A DNA stretch of 64,000 bases from Aselliscus stoliczkanus (Eukaryota > Chordata > Mammalia > Chiroptera > Hipposideridae): positions 38,130,352 through 38,194,351 of the forward strand of contig CM066728.1 in assembly GCA_033961575.1 (NCBI GenBank), given 5' to 3'. Shown one piece after another: positions 34,470-45,300 of the stretch. The position numbers and the translations under genes are program-made. Each line of letters begins with the position of its first letter. Positions within the stretch are counted from its first letter, which is position 1. Under the pieces are notes generated by a model. That model was not told where the DNA came from, did not search any database, and saw only the letters and a list, made by a program, of their open reading frames with translations.

Positions 34470-34619
34470 CAATTTACTTCTATTCTTGAAAAGTATCCTG
34501 ATGGCGTCTTTGTCTAAAAAGTTTGTTCCACCACATAAACTAACCATAAAAATCAAAGTTTCTTGCTACATGTTATTCAAATCTACTTCTTAAAATTAAA
34601 CAATCTCAGAGGTAAAAAC

Positions 34620-34676
34620 AACTATTTTTCAGATGTGAAAACTAGGATTTGGAGAGATTAGGCGAATTCACTTTTT
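34620..34676 (-). mobile_element. small MIR remnant (reverse strand)
   Basis: TTTTTCAGATGTGAAAACTA followed by GGATTTGGAGAGATTAGGCG matches the MIR core 'ttacagatgaggaaactgag...gagaggttaag'. Confidence 0.5.
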
Positions 34677-34721
34677 AAAAACATTTTCTGAAAGCAATTT
34701 TCAGAGTTCAAGATAATTCTT

Positions 34722-35180
34722 TTTTTTTTTTTTAAGATTTTTTTTTTTATTGGGGAATTAGGGGAGGAGAATAGCATTGGGGAAGCCAGGAAGGGGAACA
34801 GACAAGTTGCTATCTTTTTGTTCTTCAGTCTAGTTGCGGAGGACGTTGCTTCACTGGCCCATGTTAGTATCGTTATTGCGTTCTTCCCAGATGAGGCAGA
34901 TCGGTCGCCGGCCTCTGGATGGTCGCTCACCGCGGCTATTGGCAGCTCACGCTGGCTGCCAGCCGCTTACTCTGGCTGCTGGCCACTCACTGTAGCCTAT
35001 GGCAGCCCACTGCAGCAGGGGCTGCAGGCTACACCGTCGCTGGGGCTCGCACAGCCCAGCTCCAAGTGGAGCTGTTGTTAGCTGTAAAGGGCAGTGTCAC
35101 TGGCCCTTATATGTGGGATCCGAACCGGGGCCGCTGGCATCCCAAAACCAGCTCTTAACCAATGCTCCACTCGGCCGGCC
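34722..35180 (-). mobile_element. long tRNA-headed SINE (reverse strand), 'GGTTTTGGGATGCC' subtype
   Basis: Same subtype and orientation as the copy 250 bp to its left. The head ends CACTCGGCCGGCC, the body has three units, and an inverted AATAAA tail lies at the left. CAAGATAATTCTT duplicates the target (34709-34721 and 35181 onward). Confidence 0.95.
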
Positions 35181-37095
35181 CAAGATAATTCTTAATTTAT
35201 CAGAATAAAAATGTTTGGTATGGATGGGGAGAGGATTTAGATATTCCTTTTAGAGCTTGGTTCAAAAGAGATCATTTAGGACAGGAAAACCTCTTTCAGT
35301 CTTCCTTTTTCTGCACCTCATTTGTCTACAGCTCTAGGTATTTTTTTATGTTATGCAAAAGCACTAAGCTTCTAAAACCTGTTTAAAAAAAATCAGCCAC
35401 CCTTGTTATATAAGGTACCCTGAGAATTGAACATAAGCAGTGCTAGGCAGTTAGATGAGCTAAGTATAAGATGATGACTATCGGATAGAGAAAATCAATT
35501 GCCTTTTTTTCCCTCCCCAGAAAGTGCCCTGCAGGGGATAGATAAGTGCAGACTGTAAATAGTTTATTACTTGGCAGTTCTTCCCAATAGCCAGACAGCA
35601 CCAAACTTGACAAGGTAACAAGTAGTCACTCAGCCAAAGGTCACAGCAGCCTTTTCACTTGGAAATACAATCTGGGTCTAATGTTGATTTGAAAGGAGAG
35701 GTCATTATACCATCCAGATCCAGGTATTAACTTTCTAAAGGTTTTAAATTGTGCTTCTTTTGAAAATGAACTCAAACCTGTGATATTTGTGTTTTATTGC
35801 TAGTGAAAGGAATGATTACCATAATTGCTTTTATGAAGAAGTGGAAGCTAAGTAGTGGAAAATAAATCTAGTAGCTCTGTGAAGGAAGTCTGAAATAAAA
35901 TTCATTGCTCCAGTTAGCTTTCAGAAATAAAAAGGACAATGATGGGCTCTGGTTTCTTTTGATTACAATTGTCCATGCAGGCACACAGGGAGACCATGTG
36001 GGGTCTGAAGGGCAATGACCTGAAGAGGGTCGCTGAGAACCACTGCTGAGCAGAAGGGAGGGGCCTCCAGATAGCGGAGGCTCTTGTACAGTAGCAAAAG
36101 GCCGTTTCTGAATCACCTTGTGCTGGGCAGAAAGAGAGAACCCCAAAGACAACCGGATTTACATTTACAGTTTCAAAAAAATCTGAAAAACCCTACCCTT
36201 GGGAGTAAACCTAAGCCATTCTGCTGGGACAGAAGTGGAACCTACACTGAAGATGTGATTTGGATTTCCATTCAGGGAGCGCAGTCTTTCACATCTGGCT
36301 CTACTAAATAATATTAGTGATGTTGGCCACAGCCTATACAATTTCAGTTAATTTGGCACTGATTCAGGTTTGGCTCTTTGGGGGCAATTAGCTACAAATT
36401 GAATAATGCTGATTATTACGTGATATGTTTTTCCTAATTATGACCCCTGTTTAATCTCTTGCACTATTTATATTCACAAATTTTACAACACTTGCTTGGA
36501 TCTATCTCCCATACCTGTGGGTCTTCATAGCCACCCTTGAAATAGAGCCAGACTAACTGCTTATTTCATAATTCAGCCCGTATTACTTAAAGAGAGAAAA
36601 TGACTCAGTCTCAATCTATGTGCATTTCCACAGTTTACATTTTGAAACCTAACTATGGGCAGCTTATTCGGCATGTCCAATAATTCCCTTGGGAATTTTT
36701 CTTGGTTATGTGAATACATTTCGGAAGTGAGTTATTCAAGCAAGCTTAGATTTGTGTGCTGATCTTGTAATAACTCCATAATATATTCGCCATAATTCTT
36801 TCTGTGAGACATCTCCTACTTGTCCCACGCTGCAGCAATGCAGTTTTATCTTGGGGCCATCACCACTGTAATCTCCCTCAGAGGTACGGCATTACAGTCC
36901 ATTTTGAATCACATCAAGCTGAAACCAGAGCTGCCGTTTCTCTGTCTCCATGAGTAAAATGTGTTCCTCAGTTTTCAAATGACTAAAATGAGCAACGGGT
37001 TGCTTTTGCTTCAAGGACAGTATAATGCATTCACAGCAATTTATAGATGAATTAAACCATAGGCTGGGAGGAAACCTGCCACAAATATGACAACA
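35181..37095. other. long repeat-poor stretch
   Basis: I recognise no transposon for about 1.9 kb, which is unusual for this window. Bases 36300-37000 are rich in AATTA/TAATTA-type words (for example GGGGGCAATTAGC, CCTAATTATGACC). No coding exon is convincing: frames 35868-36152 (-) and 36084-36311 (+) overlap and have no domains. It could be conserved non-coding DNA, but that cannot be judged from one genome. Confidence 0.45.
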
Positions 37096-37670
37096 GGTTT
37101 ATATCAGTATTATGAAAGGAGCAATACATCAATAAGAAAAACAGTAAGACTCTAATAAATGAAGTACAAAGTGCACAAAGAGACAATCCTCAGAAGAGTA
37201 AACGCAGCTAGTAAACAAACTTAGAGAAATGTCCGGTCCTACCAGTAATCCAATAAATGAAAATTTTAAAAAGAAGATATTGTTTCATCCTTTAAATTAT
37301 CAAAAAAAAAAATGAAACAAAATCAAAATACCCAATGCTGCTGAAGTGCAGTCTGTGACTCTGATATAAGTTGCCAATCACATTTTAATTGGCTCATCCC
37401 TTTAAAAAACACTTTGACAATAGGCATTGAAAATGTTAAAACTATGCATACTTTTTGGTTCAATAGTTCCTAAGAAAATAATCTATGATGAAAAAAGAAA
37501 TCTCTTATGGATAAAGATATTTATTTCAAAACAATTTACATTAGCAAAAAAAATTAAAACAAACTCAGTAGTCAAAAATAGGAAAATATTAAACAAATGG
37601 CATTTTATAGCCATAAATTAATGCAATCAAGAATATTTACTCATACTTAAGAAAAACTGTTTATAGATTC
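37096..37670 (+). mobile_element. old LINE-1 ORF2 3' fragment
   Basis: GTAATCCAATAAATGAAAAT, AACTATGCATACTTTTTGGT, TACATTAGCAAAAAAAATTA and ACAAATGGCATTTTATAGCC follow old L1 ORF2 coding order ('gacccagcaattcc...tagcaaaaaattggaaac...ttatagccattaaa'). Strongly decayed. Confidence 0.65.
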
Positions 37671-38092
37671 CTGGTCAGTATGACACTTTGAGCTGCGTGA
37701 AATATTCCTCCTCTGCCTCAAATATATTAAAATGTCACATAAAATATAACTTGAAAATGTTTAATCTATGAATAAGCTTATTTTTTAAGAAGCCTCAATG
37801 TATAAGTTGAATAGTAGATTAAAAATAGTAGTCTCCGCCCTTATCCTCAGCTTCATTTTCCATAGTTTCAGTTACCTATGGTCAACCATGGTTCAAAAAT
37901 ATTACATGGACAATTCTATAAATAAATAATTTGTAAGTTTTAAATTGCTTGTTGTTCTGAGTAGGTGATGAAATCTCACGCTGTCCTGCCCAGGACGTGA
38001 ATCTCCCCTTAGTCCAGGGTCATCTTGGTTGTCAGGTCGACTGTCTCAGTATCAGAGGGCTTCTGTGCAAGTAAGCCTTATTTTGCTTCATA

Positions 38093-38890
38093 ATGGCCCC
38101 AAAGCACAAGTGTAGTGATACTGGCAACTCAAATATGCCAAAGAAAAAAGTATCATGTGCTGAGATCGCCAAGATCCATGATAAGAACGAGTCTTCTATC
38201 CATGAAATTGTGAAGAAGGAAAAAGAAATTTGTACTAGTTTTGTTGTCACTCCTCAAACTGTAAAAGTCACAGCCATAGGGTGTGATAAGAAGTACTTAG
38301 ATGGAAAAGGCATTAAATTTGTGGGTGAAAGAAATGAACAGATAATGGGTTCCCACTGACTGCAGCATGTTGCACCAGAAAGCACTGAGCCTGTGCGAAG
38401 ATTTCAGCAAGGCATCCCCTGAAACAAGTGACATCAAGCCATTTAACACACATAAGGGATGGTTACACAGATTTGGGAAAAGGTTTCAACTGGAAAACAT
38501 AAAAATTGCTGGAGAGGCTTTGTCTGCTGATGAAGACGCTGCTGCCACAGTTGAGGTAGAGTGGAAGAAGTTGATTAAGGAGAAAGATACCATCCAAAGC
38601 AAGTGTTCAATTGCAATCAAACCAGGCTCTTCTTGAAGAAGGTGCCCAATGGAACTTACATTCATAGGGCACAAAGGAAGCACCGGAGCATAAAACATAA
38701 AAGGACAGATTAACTCTGGTACTGTGTGGCAACGCTCACTATAGGGCAGAGGATAAAGCCAGGGTAGCAAAATATATCTGCCCGTGTTCTGGCAACATAA
38801 TCAGGAAGCCTGGGTGACAGACATCTTGTTTATGGAATGGTTCCAGCAATGCATCACAAGAAGAATTAGGGTGGGTAGAGTACAATAAAA
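38093..38890 (+). pseudogene. Tigger transposase remnant (CENP-B-like)
   Basis: In life this family's protein binds the transposon ends and cuts and pastes them in the nucleus. The first open segment (38093-38359) starts MAPKHKCSD and includes CAEIAKIHDKNESSI, the pogo/CENP-B-type helix-turn-helix. About 20 residues normally before it are missing. The second segment (38367-38636) is in a different frame, so there is a frameshift between them; it carries GWLHRFGKRF and KIAGEALSADEDAAAT, typical of the second CENP-B-like DNA-binding half. After 38636, the start of the DDE region is recognisable only through stops and shifts, and its catalytic residues cannot be placed. It is a dead gene, not a domesticated one. 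Confidence 0.88.
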
Positions 38891-38896
38891 TATTTT

Positions 38897-38912
38897 GAGA
38901 GAGAGAGAGAGA
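38897..38912. repeat. (GA)n microsatellite
   Basis: About eight uninterrupted GA units lie inside the 3' part of the Tigger element. Confidence 0.9.
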
Positions 38913-39132
38913 AACTACATTCACATAACTTTTATTACAGTATATTGCTATAATTGCTCTATTTTATTTAATTATCATTGTTAATCTCTTACTCGCTCAA
39001 TTTATAAATTAAACTTTGTCATCGGTGTGTGTGTATAAGAAAAAAACATAGTATATACTAAGTTTGGTAGTAACCACGGTTTCAGGCATCTACTGGGAGG
39101 ACTTGGAACGTATTCCCTGTGGATAAGGGGGT

Positions 39133-39424
39133 GTGTGTGGGGGGGAATGGTACAGCCAAAAAGGAAGTATTGAATTGGGACACATTTCTAGGAAACCCAC
39201 TGAGAATTCTAAAGCAAGGTAAAAAGAAAGAAAATATAAAAGAGATATTAAGACACATGGGGGATAGAAAGATCAGGTGCAATATATATGTAATTGAAGT
39301 TTCAGGAATAAAGAATAGAGGGATTAAGGAGAGGCAATATTTAAATATAAATGGTTTAGATTCTCTATGTGTAAAGAGACATAAGGTCTCAAGTGGAAGG
39401 GGCACACCAAGTCCTGAGGAAAAT
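39133..39424. other. unassigned sequence
   Basis: Overlapping open frames on both strands (39119-39454 +, 39082-39447 -) start within the Tigger terminus and lack domains. No gene is supported. Confidence 0.35.
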
Positions 39425-39545
39425 AAAACCAATGCACTTCTAACCACATCATAGTGAAGCCGAGAATATCAAAATCACAGAGAAAATCCCAAAAGCTACC
39501 AGAGAGAAAAGTCAGATTACCTATAAAAGAATAATAATAGGCTCA
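39425..39545 (+). mobile_element. LINE-1 fragment
   Basis: AAATCACAGAGAAAATCCCA, AAAGCTACCAGAGAGAAAAG and TCAGATTACCTATAAAAGAA match the L1 stretch 'gagaaaatcttaaaagcagccagagagaaaag...attacctacaaagg' on +. Confidence 0.65.
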
Positions 39546-39599
39546 GGTAGCTCACCTCTGAAGTATATCCACATAATAAAGAAAAATCCTAAAGCTATT

Positions 39600-40510
39600 A
39601 CTGAAAATACTCTCTACTAGTAGTGATTTCTCAATATTGCTTGTTACCTGTATCTATAAAGGATAATTATTTCTATATAATTTTGTATCTTGCTGCCTTA
39701 CTGAATTATATCAGTGTTTACATAGTTTTTAGTTGTTTCTCTTGTTTTTCATGTATATAATTATATCGCCAAGAAATAACAATACTTTTACCTCATTTTT
39801 ACCAATGTTAATTCATTTGGTTTCTTGATTTTGTCTAATTGTAGACAGAACTTCTAGAACAATGTTAAATAGCAGTGGGCATCCTGTCGAGCTCTTCACT
39901 CTATGGACCATTTCCAGTATACAATCTTAAATTAACATGATGTCATTTGAAGGTAGAGATGGATTCTTCTTTCACATGACAAAACATATCTATTGATTTG
40001 TTTTATTTATAGTTCTTTATGAAGAATGGATGTTGAGTATTATTAAATACATTCTCAGAATCTATGAAGATGATCATGCAAGTTTTCCATTTTGATTTAC
40101 TAATATGGTAAATTAAATTAATATTTTTTCTGATGTTGAATTATTCTTGTACTCCTGGATAAAATGCCACTTGGTCATGGTTTATTACCCTTTTAATGTG
40201 TTGCTGAGCTTTGTTTCTGGATGTTTTATTTAGATTTATTACATAGGCATTCATAAGAAAGGTTGATCTGTCATTTTTTTTCTCCCTGTTATATTTGGGT
40301 TGTTATCAATGTTTTCTCATTTTATGAAAAGGATTTGGAAGCTTTAGTTCTTTTCCTATGTCCTATTACAATTTAGATAGCATTAGAAAAATCTGTCTTT
40401 TAGGAGCTAAATAAAATCCTCCCATGAGAATATCTGGACCTGATGATGTTTTGGGGGTGCTTTTTGACATATTCATATCTCTTCTCTGGTAATTTCTAAT
40501 TGTATTTTTA
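39600..40510 (-). mobile_element. LINE-1 ORF2 reverse-transcriptase region (reverse strand)
   Basis: On + it reads GTATCTTGCTGCCTTACTGA, ACTTCTAGAACAATGTTAAA, TAGCAGTGGGCATCCTGTCG and ATTATTCTTGTACTCCTGGA, all reverse-complement L1 ORF2 landmarks. No open frame survives. Confidence 0.85.
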
Positions 40511-40559
40511 AATCTCTTCTGAGATCAGTTTTAGTAATTTAATCTTTCCCTATAGAGGC

Positions 40560-41110
40560 AATTGTATCAAGATAGCTATACATTATATGTATTATAGTAT
40601 ATTATGTATTATATATTACATATATAATCTAAGACTTATAAAAAAGTTGCAAATACAGTACAAAAAAAGTGTTTGTTTTCCCACCCAAACTTTTCTTTGA
40701 GAGTGACTTGTTGACTTGATATACCATCATCCCAAACATTAGTGTACTTCTCCCACAAAGAAAGTTTCCTTTCTAACCAAAATACAAGCATCAAATTCAA
40801 GAAACTGACATTGATATATTACTACCATTTAGTGATCAAAATCTATTTAGGCTTCACCAATTGTACTAATAATGTCCTTCACAGCAAAGAGATCTAGTTC
40901 AGAATCATGTGTTCCATTTAGATATCACATCCCTTTAGTTTTCTTCAGTGTGGAAGGAGACTCACTCTTTCAGTGACTTTCATGATCTTGGCACTTTAAA
41001 CATTATAGGCTAGTTATTTTGTAGATCTCACAATTTGGGTTTGTCTAGTGTTTCCTTATGTTTAAATTTATAGTAAGTGTCTGGCAGGAATCACAAAAGT
41101 GATGGAAAAA
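40560..41110 (-). mobile_element. old LINE-1 3' UTR region (reverse strand), tentative
   Basis: CACTTTAAACATTATAGGCT, AGTTATTTTGTAGATCTCAC and AATTTGGGTTTGTCTAGTGT match an L1ME-like reverse-complement 3' UTR. Its order relative to the left neighbour implies a separate insertion rather than one continuous L1. Confidence 0.6.
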
Positions 41111-41169
41111 TTTGATTTTTGTGGTTAAATTTATCACTCTCTTTTTTCACACTCTCTGGAATTTGTGTC

Positions 41170-41800
41170 ATAATTAGAAAGCCTCCCCCACACTAAGATC
41201 AAAGAGATATTCACCCATATTTTCTTTGGTATTTCAATTGTTAGAATCTTACATTTAGATCTCAGATGAATATGAAGTTTATTCTTGTGTCTATTGTGAG
41301 GCTTAATTTTACTTTTCCCAAATGGCTACCCAAGCCCATCTTTGACTCAGTGATTTCAGATGCTCTTATCATACACTGGATTTCTGTATGAAATTGGATC
41401 TCTGTCTGGACTTTCTATTCTGTTCAACTTTATAATGTAATAGTCTGTCTATCTATTTACATACCATTGCCACACTGTTTTAATTACAGTGGCTTTGTAT
41501 TTTTTTGTTGCTTTTTTTTCTTTCTGACAACTCATGCATGTTTGTTTCTCCATGTAAACTTAAAGAGCAACTTTCCTAATTCCATAATAAAGCTTGTTTG
41601 AGTTTTTATTAAGGTAGCATCATCCTAATAAATTCATGTAGGGAAAATGTCATGAGCTTTCCATAGAGAATATATTTTGTATTTGTTCAAGTCTTTGAGT
41701 CTGTCAGGAGTATTTTAAGGATTATCTTATATCGGTTTTGGACATTTCTTAACTTTATTCTTAAATATTTGTTTCAATTATGAATGGGGATATTCTCTAT
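41170..41800 (-). mobile_element. old LINE-1 fragment (reverse strand)
   Basis: TTACATTTAGATCTCAGATG, CCCAAATGGCTACCCAAGCC, CACTGGATTTCTGTATGAAA, TTTCTATTCTGTTCAACTTT and TTGCCACACTGTTTTAATTA match the same old-L1 region seen at 22.2-22.5 kb. Confidence 0.75.
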
Positions 41801-42189
41801 CATTATGTAGAGGACTTGAGTTTGAAAGTAGACAAACTTGCCTCAGGTCTATAGTTCCCTCTCTTTCTTCTTCTACCTGATATAGGTTGTATACTCTGTA
41901 AGTCATCCTCTATGTGTACAACCATTTATGTATTCTTTCAACAAGTTGAGGGCCCAGCATGTGCTAGGCAGGACCACCACATCTGGTCTATGTAGGTAGA
42001 GCACTGCCTATGTCTAGGACATATTGTACACACAGTAGTCTGTGGCCCTATTTGAAGACCTTGCCAGGATGCGCACAGCATTATTTCTAATATGCATACA
42101 GAAAGGATATAGTAAGGTCTGTAGAGTGTGACTTGTCACAGAATTGCATCTGGCAATGTCTAACAAACTTTAGTCACTTTGTTCTCTGA
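41801..42189. other. unassigned sequence
   Basis: No gene and no confident repeat. Confidence 0.35.
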
Positions 42190-42366
42190 GCAGCTCATAT
42201 AAGTAGTCATCACCTTGTGGTATAATTATTTGATTACATGTCCATCTCCCTTCATCTGAATCCTTCTTTGAGAGGAATGATGACTTAATTATTTATTAAT
42301 TAACAGTGCTTGGCACATAATACTAGGTGCTCAATAAGTGTTTACTGAATGAATGAATGAGTAAAT
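42190..42366 (+). mobile_element. LINE-2 3' end
   Basis: CAGTGCTTGGCACATAATAC, TAGGTGCTCAATAAGTGTTT and ACTGAATGAATGAATGAGTA are the canonical L2 terminus. Confidence 0.9.
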
Positions 42367-42664
42367 TGTGTCCATCATAAGCAGGCTCTACTCTCTATAT
42401 AAGGCACAGAGGTTTCCTCTTCCTGTGGTTTTAACTTTTATAGCATTCAATTTCAAATCTGAAAATTTTTTCCTGAGTGAGAATACAGTATTTTAGACTA
42501 CTATATTATAAGATGCCATTAAAGTGATATTTCTCCCTAAAGTAGTTCTTAAGAATGTGGCGACTCTTCCATAAATTGTTAGATCTTCCCAGTTCACTCT
42601 CTTTAGTAGACATCTCAAGGTATCCAAGCCAAGAAGGATTTCTCTCTAAGTATAAAATCCAAGG

Positions 42665-43709
42665 ACAGGATTTGGTCCAAGATGGAGGATTAGGTAAATG
42701 CTATGCCTACTGCACCCAAGGGTCACACCAAAATTACAAGGAAATTACAGAACAATCAACCTCAAGAATCCTCTGAAGACTAGCTGCAGAGAACCCCTAT
42801 AACTAAAGATATAGAGAAGAGGCCACATTGAGACTGGCAGGAGAGGCAAAGACATGAAACAGGCTGACCCAAAACCCACAGACAATGGTTGAACACTGGG
42901 AGAGTCACCTCAGTGGTGGAGTTACCCTCAGAAGAGGGAGGGGTCCCAGCCCCACACTGGACACCCCAGCCCAGGGGTCCTGTGCCAGGAAGAGGAGTTC
43001 CCGCAACGTCTGGCATTGAAAAGTAGCAAGGACTCTGTTGGCCGATCCTGGTAGGACAGAAGGCGGCTGGAAACCATGACACCCTCTTAAAGGGCCTGCA
43101 CACAGACTTACTTGCTCACAGTTACTCACCTTGGTCTCCAGCATAGGGACGGTGACTCGGGGGGCATCAGAGGTATACAGGGAGCAGACTGAGGGGTGTA
43201 ACTTCAAGGCCAGGGCTAGAGAACAGTCACCATTTTCCATGTGTAGAGTCCTTCTCCCAGGTCGCTGGCAAATGGTTGCCATCTTTAACGTGTTCACCCC
43301 TCCCCCTACACTTACTGCCAAATCTGAATCTGATTGGTCTGTTGAGCTCCGAGGTTCCACCCTGCTGACTCAATGAGACCCCACCTCACACAACTACCTG
43401 ATTGCTAGAGGCACTTTCTCCAGAATCAGTCAGACCTGTCTGCATTGCATTCTTTCCTGGAAAACTATTAGGGTCCACAGGTGCCAGGAACGTGACGACT
43501 GGCCTCAGTGTGCGCTGAGACTTTTCCTGAGTAGCTCTAGACTCAGCACTGTCACCAAACCAGATTCTACATTAACCTGGTGACCACAATGCTTCTCACT
43601 GTAGTGATTCCCTGAAACCCTGCATCACCTGACTTGCATATTGCACAAAGCTTTATCAGCGGCTGAACTTTAAGGGAGCCAGCAGGTGGCAGCACGCCTC
43701 AGGGTGTCC
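42665..43709 (+). mobile_element. LINE-1 5' UTR, joined directly to an L1 3' end
   Basis: TTGGTCCAAGATGGAGGATT, AGGTAAATGCTATGCCTACT, CACACCAAAATTACAAGGAA, GGGTCCCAGCCCCACACTGG, GCCAGGAAGAGGAGTTCC and AAAGGGCCTGCACACA are L1 5' UTR landmarks (typical start 'caagatggcggagtaggtaaa'). GC content is higher than the flanks, as L1 5' UTRs usually are. At 43710 the sequence jumps to the ORF2 3' part with no ORF1 or most of ORF2 between. The - strand open frames here (42780-43103, 42905-43360) are antisense to the UTR. I read this as a deletion derivative of an L1. Confidence 0.85.
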
Positions 43710-44962
43710 TGACCATCAACAAAATGAAAGCATCCAACTGAATGGGAGAAGATATTTGCCAATGATACACCTAATAGGTGGATAATTTCCAAAATTTATT
43801 TAAAAAAACAAAAAAAACTCATAAAACTCAACATAAAAAAAATCAATTAAAACATGAGCAGAGGACCTGAACTGACATTTCTCTAAAGAGGACACACACA
43901 TGGCCAACAGACATACAAAAAGATGCTCAACATCATTAATCATCAAAGAAATGCAAATAAAAACCACAATCAGATATCACCTCACACTTGTCAGAATGGC
44001 CATCATCAGTAAATCAAAAAGCAAGTATTGGAGAGGATGTGGAGAAACAGGAACCCTTGTACACTGTTGGTGAGATTGCAAATTGGTGCAGGTATTATGG
44101 AAAACAGTATGGAGGTTCTTCAAAAAATTAAAAATAGAACTATCTTATGATCCAGCAATTCCACTCCTGGGTATTTATGCAAAGAAATCCAGAACATTAA
44201 TTCAATAAAATATTAAGCACCCCTATGTTTACTGCATCACTATTCACAATAGCCAAGACATGGAAACAACCCAAATGCTCATTAATAGACAACTGGATAA
44301 AGAAATCGTGGTACACATATACAATAAAGTATTATTCTGCCATAAAAAAATGACATTTTATCATTTTCAACAATATTGATGAACCTAGAGGATATTATGC
44401 TAAATGAAATAAGACAGAGAAAGGCAAATACCATATGATCTTACTTATATGTAGAATCTAAAGACAGATTAAACAAACAAAACAGAAATAGACTCACAGA
44501 TACAAAGAACTGAAGGGAGGGGTGTTGGGACGAAGAGTGAGAAAGGTGAAGAAATTAGGAAGTACAAATTGAGAGTCACAAAATAATTACAGAACATGAA
44601 ATGCAGTATGGGAAATATAGTCCATAATGTTGTAAACTCTTATGTATGGTGTCAGATAAGTACTAGGTTTATTCAGAGGATCACTTCATAAATTATAAAA
44701 ATGCTAACCACTATGCAGTACACCTGAAACTAATATAAAATTATATTGAATGTCAACTGTAATTAAATATATATACATATATATAGTTACAGAATGTAAA
44801 GTACCGCATAGGGAATATAGTCAATGGTATTGTAGTGCTATGTACAGTGTCAGATGGGTAGAAGACTTGTTGGGGTTATCACTTTGTGAGGTTTGTAAAT
44901 GTCTAATCATTATGTTGTTTTGCACACCTGAAACTAAAAAAAAAAGACTACAAAAAATAATA
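43710..44962 (+). mobile_element. LINE-1 ORF2 end plus doubled 3' UTR terminus
   Basis: It begins GACCATCAACAAAATGAAAG and TGAATGGGAGAAGATATTTG (late ORF2) and continues through GGAAACAACCCAAATGCTCA to the 3' UTR. The first terminus is near 44720-44765 (CACCTGAAACTAATATAAAA). A second, diverged terminal block follows from 44790 (CGCATAGGGAATATAGTCAA) to CACACCTGAAACTAAAAAAA at about 44943. It has the same doubled architecture as the L1 at 2.1-3.17 kb. All coding frames are broken. Confidence 0.88.
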
Positions 44963-44969
44963 ATAAACA

Positions 44970-44999
44970 TTAAATAAATAAATAAATAAATAAATAAAT
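44970..44999. repeat. (AAAT)n run at the L1 tail
   Basis: Tandem AAAT units extend the A-rich L1 tail. Confidence 0.9.
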
Positions 45000-45095
45000 T
45001 CTGACACATGCTGCAACATAGATGTTCCTTCTCTTTCATTTTCTTTTTTATTAATCAAGCATTTTTAAATGATTTCATTCCCTTCTTTATCCATT

Positions 45096-45202
45096 TTTTT
45101 TTTTTTTTGAGGGCAGTGTCACTGGCCCTCATATGTGGGACGCAAACCGGGGCCGCCGCCTTCCCAAGCCAGCACTTAACCACCGCGCCACTCAGCCAGC
45201 CC
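45096..45202 (-). mobile_element. short-form SINE (reverse strand)
   Basis: On + it reads poly(T), GAGGGCAGTGTCACTGGCCC and so on to CACTCAGCCAGCCC. Read on -, it has the short-form bases CGCGGTGGTTAAGTGCTGGC and TTGGGAAGG and no long body. The target duplication TATCCATTTTT is on both sides. Confidence 0.93.
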
Positions 45203-45265
45203 TATCCATTTTTATGTGTACCTTCTTTGATTCTTTTAATGAGAGGTTATTATATGAAAAAAAAA

Positions 45266-45300
45266 AATATATATATATATATAAATATATATATATTAGA
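45266..45300. repeat. (TA)n microsatellite
   Basis: An almost pure alternating TA run, with one AAATA break, sits after a poly(A) run. Confidence 0.9.

Larger units (their letters stand above)
37825..39132 (+). mobile_element. Tigger-type DNA transposon (pogo group), internally deleted
   Basis: The left terminus TAGTAGTCTCCGCCCTTATC and the right terminus (inverted, from 39131 leftwards) CCCCCTTATCCACAGGGAAT form terminal inverted repeats. Downstream of the left end the 5' UTR landmarks TTTCAGTTACCTATGGTCAA and CCAGGACGTGAATCTCCCC precede a transposase remnant. At about 1.3 kb it is about half of the 2.4-kb length I expect for an intact Tigger, so about 1 kb of transposase sequence is lost. 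Confidence 0.88.

Noticed and set aside
33992..34489. 165-codon open frame (+)
   Set aside because: It spans the reverse-strand SINE at 34010-34469 including its poly(T) tract.
42780..43360. Open frames of 107 and 151 codons on the reverse strand
   Set aside because: They are antisense to the L1 5' UTR, which is GC-rich and stop-poor by composition.
45266..45300. Possible replication origin or scaffold attachment site
   Set aside because: An AT dinucleotide run beside a poly(A) is ordinary microsatellite growth. Nothing else supports an origin.
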